A stretch of DNA of 64,000 nucleotides. Source: AWTP1-13 sp963797005 (GTDB lineage Bacteria; Pseudomonadota; Alphaproteobacteria; Rhizobiales; Hyphomicrobiaceae). Positions 41,698-50,896 of the stretch are shown one piece after another (positions within the stretch are counted from its first letter, which is position 1; each line of letters begins with the position of its first letter). Location: the NCBI GenBank assembly GCA_963797005.1, contig CAWCOF010000009.1, positions 310,001-374,000 of the forward strand. Reading direction: 5' to 3'. The notes under the pieces are model-generated. The model worked only from the letters and a program-made list of their open reading frames with translations, ran no database searches and was not told where the DNA came from. A program made the translations under genes and the position numbers.

Positions 41698-42954
41698 ATG
41701 CCACTGCCCGCCGATACCGACGCGTCGAGCCCGAAACACCTGCGCGACAAGTACGCCATCGTCGGCGTTGGCGAGACGACCTACACGCGCGGCTCGGGCA
41801 TGACGACGCGTGCGCTCGGCACCTGGGCGGTGAGGAACGCCATCCTGGATGCCGGGCTCGAGGCTTCCGACGTGGACGGCATGCTCTCCTACCAGTCGGG
41901 CGATTCCACCTTCGGCACCTTCATCGCCGGCGACCTCGGCATCCGGCTCAACTTCTACATGGACGTGTTCGGCGGGGGCTCCTCCACCGAGGCGCTGGTC
42001 GGCATTGCCATTGGCGTGATCGAGGCCGGCATGTGCAAGACCGTGGCCATCTTCCGCGCCATGAACGGCTACAGCCAGGTGCGCATCGGCGGCACCGGGG
42101 CGCGCTCGGCCGTGCCGGTGTCGGGCGAGATGCTGCACAACCGCGCCTACGGCTGGCAGAGCGCGGGGCAGCAGTTCAGCCCCACCTTCATGCGCCACAT
42201 GTACGACTACGGCACCACGCCGGCGCAGGTCGCCGCCGTGCGCGCGGCCCACAGCGGGCATGCCTCCAACAACCCCAAGGCCTACTACAAGAAGCGCGTG
42301 ACGGTGGAGGACGTTCTCAACAGCCGCATCATCTGCAAGCCGCTGCACCTGCTCGACTGCTGCGTGGAGACCGACAACGCCACCGCCATCATCGTCACCA
42401 GCGCCGACCGGGCACGCGATGGCCGGCATCCGCGCGTGCTGATCCGCGGAGTGGCGGGGCGCGTGTGCAAGCCGCGCATCGACATGCACTATCAGGCGGG
42501 CCCGATCTCGACGGTTGCCGGCAGGTACGCGCGCGAGATCCTGTGGCCGAACTCCGGTGTCGGGCCCGAGGACGTCGACGTGACGGGCTCCTACGACGCC
42601 TTCACCTTCACCACCATGCTGCAGCTCGAGGACTACGGCTTCTGTAAGAAGGGCGAGGGTGGCCAGTACGTCTCCGACGGCACCATCAAGCTCGGCGGCC
42701 GGCGCCCGAACAATACCAGCGGCGGGCACCTGTGCGAGGGCTACACGCACGGCATGAACATGGTGATCGAGAACGTGCGCCAGCTGCGCCACGACGTCGA
42801 CGACAGCTGTCCCGCCGGACCCGACGGCAAGCGCCAGCACACCTACGACTACAAGGAAGGCGGCTGCCGCCAGGTGAAACGGTGCGAGGTCTCGGCCAAC
42901 CTCGGCTGGGCGACACCGGGCACCGGCTCGGCCATGGTCATGCGGCGCGGTTGA
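41698..42954 (+). CDS. Thiolase-like protein (SCP2/lipid-transfer thiolase family) lacking the usual nucleophilic Cys
   Basis: A 418-residue member of the thiolase superfamily, SCP-x branch. It starts YAIVGVGETTYTRGSG, continues with the alternating fold, and has a C-terminal GGHLCEGYTHGMNMVIENVRQLRHD, where the family's catalytic His/Gly loop lies. At the place where thiolases carry the acylated Cys it reads FGGGSSTEALVGIAIG, with no Cys. That is typical of the aldolase-type (Ltp2-like) members that need a DUF35 partner, and a DUF35 gene follows. I infer a carbon-carbon lyase or acyl-CoA role, possibly in side-chain degradation, but no pathway genes surround it. AGGAAGG lies seven bases before ATG 41698. 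Confidence 0.82.
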   Translation: MPLPADTDASSPKHLRDKYAIVGVGETTYTRGSGMTTRALGTWAVRNAILDAGLEASDVDGMLSYQSGDSTFGTFIAGDLGIRLNFYMDVFGGGSSTEALVGIAIGVIEAGMCKTVAIFRAMNGYSQVRIGGTGARSAVPVSGEMLHNRAYGWQSAGQQFSPTFMRHMYDYGTTPAQVAAVRAAHSGHASNNPKAYYKKRVTVEDVLNSRIICKPLHLLDCCVETDNATAIIVTSADRARDGRHPRVLIRGVAGRVCKPRIDMHYQAGPISTVAGRYAREILWPNSGVGPEDVDVTGSYDAFTFTTMLQLEDYGFCKKGEGGQYVSDGTIKLGGRRPNNTSGGHLCEGYTHGMNMVIENVRQLRHDVDDSCPAGPDGKRQHTYDYKEGGCRQVKRCEVSANLGWATPGTGSAMVMRRG

Positions 42955-42960
42955 TTTGTC

Positions 42961-43104
42961 CCCTCTCCCCATGCCTTTTTCAGGCATGGGGAGAGGGTTA
43001 GGGTGAGGGGCGGCTGCATACGCCAGAGCAAGCATCTGCCCCTCACCCCGACCCTCTCCCCGCGTGTCGCGCGAGCGGAGAGGCCCAGGGACGCGGGGAG
43101 AGGG
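42961..43104. repeat. Palindromic repeat, CCCTCTCCCC family
   Basis: CCCTCTCCCCATGCC / GGCATGGGGAGAGGG forms the first hairpin, then GTTAGGGTGAGGGGC pairs with GCCCCTCACCCCGACC-type sequence, and a final CCCTCTCCCCGCGT / ACGCGGGGAGAGGG arm closes it. Same family as the copy inside ileS (61975-62085). Its right end, GGGGAGAGGGAGGAGAGG, reaches the ribosome binding site of the DUF35 gene. Confidence 0.85.
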
Positions 43105-43112
43105 AGGAGAGG

Positions 43113-43634
43113 ATGCCGATCACGGCCGACTATTTGGGGATGGGGCTGAGCCTCGACGATCTCGACGGCGAGAACCTCGCTTATTTCCGCCACTGCGCCG
43201 ACCACGCCTTTCATCTGCAGGCGTGCGCGGACTGCGGGCTCGTGCGCTACCCTCCGACCACGGCCTGCCCATGGTGCATGAGCGGGGGATCCAAGTGGGT
43301 GCCGGTCGAGGGCAAGGGCACCGTGCACTCCTATACGGAGGTGCATCACGCCATCCAGCCCGCCTTCAAGGCGGTCGCGCCCTATCTGGTCCTGCTGGTC
43401 GACCTCGATACGCAAAAGGGCAAGCCGACCGAGCACGAGGCGCTGCGGGTGGCCGGCAACCTGGCCACGCCCGACGGGAAGCTCGCGCCGCCGGAGCTGG
43501 TCAAGAAGGTCGGCATCGGCACCCGCGTGCGCATGGTGTTTGCCGATGTGGCGCCGGGCCTGTCACTGCCGCAGTGGACCATCGACGAGAGCGCCCCCCA
43601 GCCCGCGAGCCCCTGGCGCTACCCGCAGGAGTGA
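43113..43634 (+). CDS. DUF35 zinc-ribbon/OB-fold protein, partner of the thiolase
   Basis: A 173-residue protein with the two DUF35 parts: an N-terminal helix plus rubredoxin-like zinc ribbon with Cys pairs in QACADCGLVRYPP and TACPWCMSG, and a C-terminal OB-fold (VHSYTEVHHAIQPAFKAVAPY onwards, in part). Such proteins form complexes with SCP2-type thiolases and bind acyl-CoA or the aldolase substrate. It follows the thiolase gene on the same strand, separated only by a palindromic repeat that seems to supply the Shine-Dalgarno bases. Confidence 0.87.
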   Translation: MPITADYLGMGLSLDDLDGENLAYFRHCADHAFHLQACADCGLVRYPPTTACPWCMSGGSKWVPVEGKGTVHSYTEVHHAIQPAFKAVAPYLVLLVDLDTQKGKPTEHEALRVAGNLATPDGKLAPPELVKKVGIGTRVRMVFADVAPGLSLPQWTIDESAPQPASPWRYPQE

Positions 43635-43747
43635 TCCGCCGGGCGCTTGTGCATACCGAGTGGGCGAGGCGGCTTGGGCTTTGATGAAACCGCGATAGGG
43701 TGCCGGCGTTCCATAACGTCGAAGTCCGCACCATATACGGACGGGAG

Positions 43748-44917
43748 ATGAGCCAGCCGCCAGACAGCTCCGTGCCCGTTGCCGAGCGCGCACGCCAGTT
43801 CGCGCCGGTGGTGTGGTTGCTGGGCAAGGTGCAGAGCGGCAAGACCTCCATCATCCGCGAGCTGACCCAGGCGAGCGCCGCCGAGATCGGCAGCGGATTC
43901 GAGGCGTGCACGAAGACGGCGCGCGTGTTCGATTTCCCGGCCGAGGCGCCGATCATCCGCTTCCTCGATACGCGCGGGCTCGGCGAGGCCGCCTACGATC
44001 CGACGGAGGACATCGCCTTTTGCGAGGACCGCGCGCATCTGCTGCTGGCCGTCGTCAAGGCGCTGGATTTCGAGCAGCACGCGGTGCTGGGCGCCATCCG
44101 TGCCGCAAGAGCCAAGCATCCCGATTGGCCGCTCGTGGTCGCCCAAACCAATCTGCACGAGGGCTATGCCGACGGCACCGGGCATGTCGTGCCGTACCCT
44201 TTCGGCGCCGATCGCGCGGTGAGCCCGTCCCTCGACACTTTGGTCCGTGCCCTCCACCACCAGCGCTCGCTGTTTGAGAAGCTGCCCGGCCGAGGGGCGC
44301 CCAGCTTCGTGCCGATCGATTTCACGCAACCCGGCGACGGCTTCGATCCCGTGGGCTACGGCCGCGAAGCCTTGATCGAGGCGCTGGTGGCGGCTGCCCC
44401 GGCCGCAGCCGCCCTCGCGCTCGGCGAACTGCCGGGCGCCCGCGGCGATGCACCCTTGGCCAAATTCGACGCCCACATTCTGGGCTTTGCCCTTGCAGCG
44501 GGCGCCAGCGACGTCTTCCCGGTTGCGGGCGTCGTCGCCGTGCCGGTGGTACAGGCGGCCATGCTGCGGCAGCTGGCGAAGCTCTTCGGCGTGCGCTGGG
44601 ACAGCCGGGCCTATGCCGAATTCGCCGGCGCGCTCGGCGCCGGCACGCTGGTGCGCACGGCATCGAGCTTCGGCATCCGACAACTGGTCAAGCTCATCCC
44701 CGTCTACGGGCAGACGGCAGGTGCCGCGGCGGCCGCAGCGGCGAGCTTTGCCGCCACCTACGCCATGGGCAAGGCCGCCGCGCATTTCCTGATGCGACGC
44801 CGCCAGGGCCGGCAAACGGAGGAGCTGGCGTCCATCTACCGCCAGGCGCTGAGCGAGGCTTTCGGCATCGCCAAGGCACGCGATATCGGTGGCGACGCGG
44901 CAGGAGCAAGCCCATGA
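43748..44917 (+). CDS. P-loop GTPase with DUF697-like C-terminal region
   Basis: A 389-residue protein. The G domain has Walker A GKVQSGKTSI near residue 27, switch/G3 FLDTRGLGEA, and QTNLHEG in the place of a G4 motif (weak, not the usual NKxD). The C-terminal half (about 220-350) is Ala/Gly-rich and hydrophobic, with AGASDVFPVAGVVAVPVVQAAM and YGQTAGAAAAAAASFAATYAMGKAA (in part), like the DUF697 membrane region of YcjF-type proteins. ATG 43748 gives the clean domain; four bases (ATGA) overlap the next gene, a second GTPase, so the two are surely co-expressed and may act together at the membrane. Biological role unknown. Confidence 0.75.
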   Translation: MSQPPDSSVPVAERARQFAPVVWLLGKVQSGKTSIIRELTQASAAEIGSGFEACTKTARVFDFPAEAPIIRFLDTRGLGEAAYDPTEDIAFCEDRAHLLLAVVKALDFEQHAVLGAIRAARAKHPDWPLVVAQTNLHEGYADGTGHVVPYPFGADRAVSPSLDTLVRALHHQRSLFEKLPGRGAPSFVPIDFTQPGDGFDPVGYGREALIEALVAAAPAAAALALGELPGARGDAPLAKFDAHILGFALAAGASDVFPVAGVVAVPVVQAAMLRQLAKLFGVRWDSRAYAEFAGALGAGTLVRTASSFGIRQLVKLIPVYGQTAGAAAAAAASFAATYAMGKAAAHFLMRRRQGRQTEELASIYRQALSEAFGIAKARDIGGDAAGASP

Positions 44918-46453
44918 GAGACCAGATGCGGTCCATGGGCATCCCGCGCCTCGTGCTGCTGGTGGTGGCGCTTCTGCTTCCCGCTCTCAGCCTGCTGCCG
45001 CTCGGCACCCTTTGGCTGTGGGAGAAGGGATACGTCGCCTATTGGGCGATCGGCGCGTGCCTCGTGGTGGCCGGCGTCTACTACCTGCAGAGGCGCCTGA
45101 TCGTGCCGCTGCCCGCCGCCGAGGCGACGCCGGCCGCCGAGCCCGGCGACACAGGCTGGACGCCGCGGCAGGAGGAGGCGTGGGCCGATGTGATGCGGCT
45201 TGCGGATGCCGTGCGGGCCGACCGCATCACCAGCCGCGATGCCGTGCTCGCGCTCGGGCTCGAGACGATCGAGGTGGTGGCGAAGCGCCTGCACCCCGAG
45301 CGGCGCGATCCGCTGCTGCAGTTCACCGTGCCCGAGGCGCTGGCCGTCGTCGAGCGCGCCAGCGCCAACCTGCATGGCTTTCTCGTTGGGAGCTTCCCTC
45401 TGGGCGATCGGATCACGGTCGCCCAGCTCATGTGGCTCTATCGCTGGCGGGGCGCGCTGCAGCTCGCCGAGAAGGGCTACGACCTGTGGCGCATCGTGCG
45501 CCTGCTCAACCCGGTGTCGGCGGCGACGCAGGAGCTGCGCGAACGCTTCACGCGACAGATCTACGAAGCGGGGCGCGAGCATCTGGCCCGGCGCCTGGCC
45601 CAGGCCTTCGTGCGGGAGGTGGGACGCGCGGCCATCGATCTCTACGGCGGCAACCTGCGCGTCACGGCCGAGCAGCTTCGCGGCCATATCACCTCCTCCT
45701 CGCGCCGCGATGCGGCCGCGACCGAGGCACGCGAGGCCGAGCCGATGCGCATTCTGGTGGCGGGCCAGACCGGGGCTGGCAAGTCGGCCCTGGTCAACGC
45801 GCTCGCCAATTCGATCGAGGCGGCCGTCGACGTGCTGCCGGCAACGGCACGCTTCACCGCCTATCGAGCTGACCCGTGAGGGCCTGCCGGCGGCCCTCGT
45901 CATCGACAGTCCCGGCCTCGCCGGGTCTGAGGGTCACCAGCAGCTGATCGAGGCCACGCGGGACTGCGATCTCGTTCTTTGGGTGGCGTCGGCGGTGCGC
46001 GCCGCCCGCGACATCGACGCCCGGGCGCTGGCCGCCGTCCGCGCGCATTTCACAGAGGAGCCACGCCGCCACCGCCCGCCGATGGTGCTCGTCCTCACCC
46101 ACGTCGACCAACTGCGCCCCTTCAACGAATGGGCCCCGCCCTATGACCTCGCCGACGGGTCGCGCGCGAAAGCCGTGGCGATCCGCGGCGCCATGGAGGC
46201 CGCGGGGCGTGAGCTTGGCTTTGCCGCGAGCGAGATCATCCCCGTCCGCACCGATACCGCGGTGGCGACCTACAACATCGATGCGCTATGGGCCAAGCTC
46301 GTCGAGCGGGTGCCCGAAGCCAAGCGCGCCCGGCTGCTGCGCACGCTGGAGGACATCAAGGGCGCGCCGGCCTGGCGGACGGTCTGGTCGCAGGCGGCCA
46401 ATGCCGGCCGCGTCATCGCGGGGACATTTCTGAGCCGCGACACCCGTCCATGA
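44914..46453 (+). pseudogene. Membrane-anchored P-loop GTPase, interrupted by a 1-nt frameshift
   Basis: The first part (44914-45879) has two N-terminal membrane helices (about residues 10-27 and 38-57), a helical region and the G1 loop GQTGAGKSALVNAL, then stops at TGA. The rest of the G domain continues in the next frame: VIDSPGLAG (G3), VLTHVDQL (G4) and the C-terminal helices up to the stop at 46453. Omitting one C at 45865 joins them as TAYELTREGLPAALVIDSPG, which reads as one unbroken family sequence. It is therefore either a sequencing indel or a recent mutation. Start overlaps the upstream GTPase by four bases. Confidence 0.8.
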
Positions 46454-46724
46454 TGCGCGTTTACAGACCCGCAACCGGCGGGACGCGGTGGGGGGCATCT
46501 CACGTGTGCGTTATCCGCCGTCGCACCGCCTGTCTGCTCGCGTTTTGAGCACAGCAGGGCCGCAATCCCCCGACAAAAAATGGCGAACTGCGGTGTAACC
46601 CGCGAGGGAACCCGAACGAAGTAATTCTGTTGTGCTCAATCGTGGCGCGTTTGTCAGTCGCCCACTGTTGCAAGGGGATGTGAGATTGACGGTGCCGCGG
46701 CGTGCCAGGGAGCTCGAGGCGACC

Positions 46725-47507
46725 ATGAGCGAAGGGCCGCGGGGGGATTTGCATCCCGTGTGCGCCATCGCCGTGATGGCCAAGGCTTCTGCTCCGGGAA
46801 GAACAAAGACGCGGCTGGTGCCGCCCCTGACGAGGGACGAGGCCGCAACCCTCAACACGGCCTTCCTTTGTGACGCCGCCGACAACATCCTGTCCGCCGG
46901 CGCGCTCGCCAACATCAGCGGCTGGATGGCCTATGCACCGGCGGGGTCCGAGCCGTTCTTCAGGGCCCATCTGCCACAGAGCATAGGCCTGATCGAGACC
47001 GTGGCCCCCGACTTCGGTGAATGCCTGTTTCATGCAGCATCGACACTGCTGCGGGCCGGTCATGGTGCTGTCTGCCTGCTCAACTCCGACAGCCCGACGC
47101 TGCCGGTCGGCTACCTCGCAGCCGCCGCAACGCTGCTCGCCGCGCCAGGGGATCGCCTCGTGCTTGGGCCCGCGATCGACGGCGGGTACTACCTGATCGG
47201 CATGAAGCGCCCATATCCCGGCCTGTTCGAAGGCGTGACCTGGAGCACCGACCAGGTGCTGACCCAGACGCTTGCGCGCGCCGAGAGCCTCGGGCTACCT
47301 GTGCTCGAGCTACCCACCTGGTATGACGTCGACGACACGGAAACGCTGCGCATGCTCGTGCGGGAGGTGCTCGAGGATGAGCCGTTTCGGCGGGTCGGCA
47401 CGTCGACGCCCGCGACCGCGACACGGCGTCAGCTATCCGCCTGGGTTCAGGGCGCAGACCTGCTCGGGCGACTAGGCAACGGCGGGGAGACCGCACGGCT
47501 TCGTTGA
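46725..47507 (+). CDS. DUF2064 / TIGR04282-type nucleotidyl- or glycosyltransferase
   Basis: A 260-residue GT-A-fold enzyme. It has the N-terminal nucleotide loop VMAKASAPGRTKTRLVPPLT, the middle LLNSDSPTLP, LGPAIDGGYYLIGMK, and the late YDVDDTETL, the ordered motifs of the DUF2064 family (related to MobA/CofC nucleotidyltransferases and annotated as arsenosugar-type glycosyltransferases). It probably activates or transfers a sugar or small group via a nucleotide. The ATG 46725 was chosen; the frame is open 93 bases further. It overlaps the downstream GT-C gene (TGATG), so the cluster 46725-49899 is a coupled operon. Confidence 0.82.
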   Translation: MSEGPRGDLHPVCAIAVMAKASAPGRTKTRLVPPLTRDEAATLNTAFLCDAADNILSAGALANISGWMAYAPAGSEPFFRAHLPQSIGLIETVAPDFGECLFHAASTLLRAGHGAVCLLNSDSPTLPVGYLAAAATLLAAPGDRLVLGPAIDGGYYLIGMKRPYPGLFEGVTWSTDQVLTQTLARAESLGLPVLELPTWYDVDDTETLRMLVREVLEDEPFRRVGTSTPATATRRQLSAWVQGADLLGRLGNGGETARLR

Positions 47508-48832
47508 TGGCATCCTCGCAACCAGATCGCCGGAACCTGTGGCTTGCCGGGCTTGCCGTGGCTTTGAGCCTGATCACGGCGGCGGGGCCTGCGCTTCATT
47601 CGCGCCTGGGGGGCTGGGCGCTGATTGGCGTGTTCGCTGTATGCAGCCTTGGTGCCTTCGTCGCCGCGCGGCTGGGCGAGCGCGCCGAGCAGAAGCGTGC
47701 ACTGCTGATCATACTGGTCGGTGCCGCGGCCATGCGGCTTGCGCTGCTGTTCACCGCACCGACGCTATCCGACGACATCTACCGATATATCTGGGATGGC
47801 CGCGTGCAGGCCGCCGGCATCAATCCCTATCGCTATGTCCCGACCGCGGCGGAGCTCGAGCCGCTGCGCGACCCCGTCGTCTGGCCGCAGATCAACCGCG
47901 CCGACTATGCGGTGACCATCTATCCGCCCGTCGCGCAGGTGCTGTTTCTCGGCATAACGCGCTTCGGCGAGAGTGCCGTGGTCATGAAGCTGGCGCTGAC
48001 GCTGTTCGAGGTGGCAACCATCGCTGCCCTCATTGCGCTACTCAACCGCCTTGCGCTACCGCCCGCGCGCGTTGCGGCCTACGCCTGGCATCCACTCCCG
48101 ATCTGGGAGATCGCCGGCAACGGCCACGTGGACGCGGCGATGATCGCCCTGCTGATGGTGGGCCTGCTGGTCTTTCTCAAGGGACGCACCCTGCTTGCCG
48201 GCGTGATGGTGACGCTGGGGGCGTTGGTCAAGCCCACGGCGGTGCTGGCGCTGCCGGTGTTCTGGCGGCCCTGGAATTGGAGGCTGGTCGCCGTTGTTCT
48301 CGGCACGATTGCCGTTGCCTATCTGCCCTACCTGTCGGTCGGCAGCCGCGTGTTCGGCTTTCTGCCGGGCTACTTCCAGGAAGAAGGGTTCAGCGAGGGC
48401 TGGGGTTTTCGCATTGTCTGGCTGGTGGAGCAGGTCACCGGACCGCTGCCGCTCGCCGGCACCCTATATGCAGGATTGGCGGCGCTCGTCCTTGCGTCCA
48501 TGGCGCTCGCCGCCGGCTTTCGCACCGATCGCTCGGAGCGGGCCGCAATCGGCTCGCTGAGCTGGCTGCTGATCATCTTCCTGGTGCTCACCACGCCGCA
48601 CTATCCCTGGTACTTCCTGGTGGTGGCACCGTTTCTCGCGCTCTGTCCGACACTCACCGCGTGGACCATGACGAGCGGCGGCGTCTACCTGTACTACTTG
48701 TTCACCGACCCCACGATGCCGACCTATGACATGCGCTTTGCGACCTTCACCCTGGCGACGCTTGCCACGCTCGCCTACGACCTGTGGAGCGGGCACCGAA
48801 AGCTGGCCGATCCTGTTGGAGTGACATCATGA
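47507..48832 (+). CDS. Polytopic GT-C family glycosyltransferase
   Basis: A 441-residue membrane protein with 10 or more predicted helices. The first outside loop has the acidic motif PTLSDDIYRYIWDGRVQAAGINPY, given here in part as DDIYRYIWDG, with the Asp pair that binds metal or lipid-phosphate sugar donors in GT-C enzymes; INPYRY and YPPVAQVLF follow, as in mannosyl- and arabinosyl-type transferases (GT87/PMT-like). It should use polyprenyl-phosphate sugar and act on the periplasmic face. It overlaps the upstream DUF2064 gene and the downstream radical SAM gene by one to four bases. Confidence 0.85.
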   Translation: MASSQPDRRNLWLAGLAVALSLITAAGPALHSRLGGWALIGVFAVCSLGAFVAARLGERAEQKRALLIILVGAAAMRLALLFTAPTLSDDIYRYIWDGRVQAAGINPYRYVPTAAELEPLRDPVVWPQINRADYAVTIYPPVAQVLFLGITRFGESAVVMKLALTLFEVATIAALIALLNRLALPPARVAAYAWHPLPIWEIAGNGHVDAAMIALLMVGLLVFLKGRTLLAGVMVTLGALVKPTAVLALPVFWRPWNWRLVAVVLGTIAVAYLPYLSVGSRVFGFLPGYFQEEGFSEGWGFRIVWLVEQVTGPLPLAGTLYAGLAALVLASMALAAGFRTDRSERAAIGSLSWLLIIFLVLTTPHYPWYFLVVAPFLALCPTLTAWTMTSGGVYLYYLFTDPTMPTYDMRFATFTLATLATLAYDLWSGHRKLADPVGVTS

Positions 48833-49899
48833 GCGCGCAACGTGCCTCTCTCGCGACCGCGCCGGACCCGCGCCGCTATCACGACAGCGTCGAGGACGGC
48901 CTCGGTCCGATCGCCACCAGCGATCCCGTATGCCTCTACCTGGAGACCACGAACCGCTGCAACCTGCTGTGCACCACCTGCCCGCGCACCTACGCCGACC
49001 TCGAGCCCGAAGCCGACATGAGCTGGGAGCTGTTCACGCGCATCGTCGATCAGGTGCCCAACATTGCGCGCGTGGTCCTGCACGGCGTCGGCGAGCCCAT
49101 GCTGGTGAAGGACCTGCCGCGCATGGTGCGCTATCTCAAGGCTCGCGGCGCCTACGTGCTGTTCAACACCAACGGCACCGTGCTCACGCCGAGGAAGGGC
49201 CGCGAGCTGTGCGATACCGGGCTCGACGAGCTGCGCGTCTCTCTCGACGCGGCCGACGCGCGCACGTTCCTGCTCGTGCGCGGCAAGGACTATTTCAACC
49301 GCATCGTGCGCAATGTGCGCGCGTTCACCGAGATGCAGCGGCGGGAGGGGCTCTCGCTGCCCCGGGTCTCGCTCTGGCTGACCGGGCTCAAGGAGACGAT
49401 CCCCCAGCTTTCCGATTTCGTGCGCATCGCCCGCGACGTCGGTGTCGGCGAGGTCTATCTGCAGCGGCTCGTCTATTTCGACGACGACGCCATCGGCATG
49501 GCCCGGCCGGATCAGGCGCTGTTCGAGCGGCTCTCGCGGGACGAGCAGCAACACCTCGATGCCGCGACCGAGCTCGCGCAGTCGCTCGGCATCAGCTTCA
49601 ATGCCTCCGGAGCGACCGAGCCCGGCGAGAGCCTGGCCCGCCAGGCCGACAACAGCCCCTGGTCGCTATGCCGGCGGCCATGGGCGGTGATGTACTTCAC
49701 CTCCAACGGGCGGGCGCTGCCCTGCTGCATCGCGCCGTTCTCGCAGCGCGGCTATGAGAACTACACGCTCGGCAATGCAACGCAGGCAAGCTTGAAGGAG
49801 ATCTGGAACGGCCCGGCCTACCAGAATTTTCGCGCCGCGCTCCACTCCGATGCGCCGCCGAAGTCGTGCGCCAGCTGCGGCCTGCGCTGGAGCCTATAG
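48829..49899 (+). CDS. Radical SAM/SPASM protein
   Basis: A 356-residue radical SAM enzyme. The [4Fe-4S] site is Cys44-x3-Cys48-x2-Cys51 (TNRCNLLCTTCPRT); the GGE-like motif is HGVGEPML. The C-terminus has a SPASM-like cluster-binding region: Cys in WSLCRRPWAVMYF, LPCCIAPF, and the terminal CASCGLRW. SPASM proteins modify peptides, proteins or small molecules. It overlaps the GT-C gene by four bases (ATGA), so glycosylation and radical modification seem linked. It is not the ArsS type, as the domain pattern differs. Confidence 0.88.
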   Translation: MSAQRASLATAPDPRRYHDSVEDGLGPIATSDPVCLYLETTNRCNLLCTTCPRTYADLEPEADMSWELFTRIVDQVPNIARVVLHGVGEPMLVKDLPRMVRYLKARGAYVLFNTNGTVLTPRKGRELCDTGLDELRVSLDAADARTFLLVRGKDYFNRIVRNVRAFTEMQRREGLSLPRVSLWLTGLKETIPQLSDFVRIARDVGVGEVYLQRLVYFDDDAIGMARPDQALFERLSRDEQQHLDAATELAQSLGISFNASGATEPGESLARQADNSPWSLCRRPWAVMYFTSNGRALPCCIAPFSQRGYENYTLGNATQASLKEIWNGPAYQNFRAALHSDAPPKSCASCGLRWSL

Positions 49900-49947
49900 C
49901 CGCGATTGACCGGTGCTGCGGCGAGACCTCCCCCCGGAGAGCAAGCG

Positions 49948-50763
49948 CTATTTCGAGAGGTTGACGATCTGGACGCGGCGGTTCTCGGCCGCCAGGGGCT
50001 CATTCGGTTTCTTGAGGTGCCGGCGGCCGTAGCCCTTGGCGACCAGCTTGTCCGGCGCGATCTTGAAATGCTCGATCAGGAACCGGCGCACGGACTGGGC
50101 GCGCCTTTCCGACAGCGCCAGGTTGTAGTCGTCGCCGCCCTTGGCGTCGGTGTGGCCGGCGATCAGGAAGGCGTCGCCGGCGAGCCTGGCGTCGGTGAGC
50201 GCGCGCCCGAGCGTCGCCAGGGTGCTCGCTGCGCGCGGCGTGATGCGCGCCTCGTCGTACTCGAAGAACACTTCCAGATCGACGCTCGGGCGCTCTTTCT
50301 TGGCGGCGCTTTCGACGGCTGGCTGCGGCGTGACGGGTTGGGACGCGGCAGCCTTTTCGGGCGGGGCCGATGGCGGTGGCGCGGGCGCAGATGCAGGCGG
50401 AGGCGCGGCTGTCGGTGCCGGCTGCTTGGGCGGCGCGCCTGCAATGGGAGCCGGGGGCGAAGGCGATGCCGGCTCAGCCGCGGTGGGCGCAGGGGCCGCC
50501 GAGGGCGGCGCTGCGGCAGGGGCGCTTGACGGCGCGGCAGCCGGCGGAGGCTTGCGCGTGCCGCCCTGCAGCTTCTCGACCAGGTCCTCCACGGCCCGCC
50601 GCTCCGTTTGATTCTGTGCGCGTCCGAGGAGGTCCTGGAGCGAGGCGGGATCGCCGGCGCGCACGGACTGGCTGGAGACCACGAGGACGCCTATCAGGAC
50701 GACGCTCCACCACATGCCTGCGCCACGGCAGGACGGAGCCATCGCAGGTACGGCAAGTCTCAT
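49948..50763 (-). CDS. OmpA-family outer-membrane protein with Pro/Ala linker
   Basis: A 271-residue secreted protein. An N-terminal hydrophobic signal (WWSVVLIGVLVVSSQSVRA) is followed by a short helix, then about 100 residues rich in Ala and Pro, and a C-terminal OmpA domain (about 165-271) with LIAGHTDAKGGDDYNLALSE, RRAQSVRRFLI and AENRRVQIV. The domain binds peptidoglycan; the Pro/Ala-rich linker could span the periplasm. It is monocistronic as far as seen, and convergent with the radical SAM gene. Confidence 0.88.
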   Translation of the reverse strand: MRLAVPAMAPSCRGAGMWWSVVLIGVLVVSSQSVRAGDPASLQDLLGRAQNQTERRAVEDLVEKLQGGTRKPPPAAAPSSAPAAAPPSAAPAPTAAEPASPSPPAPIAGAPPKQPAPTAAPPPASAPAPPPSAPPEKAAASQPVTPQPAVESAAKKERPSVDLEVFFEYDEARITPRAASTLATLGRALTDARLAGDAFLIAGHTDAKGGDDYNLALSERRAQSVRRFLIEHFKIAPDKLVAKGYGRRHLKKPNEPLAAENRRVQIVNLSK

Positions 50764-50896
50764 TGAATTTATCTCGGCTCGGGCCGGCAAGAGGCCGCAG
50801 GAAGCGATCTTATCGGCGCGGGTCCTGCCGACAAGGCGATTTGCGTGGGTTGGTGCACGGGCGATCGCAAGCGACCGCCCGCGCCCTGCTGAAACC

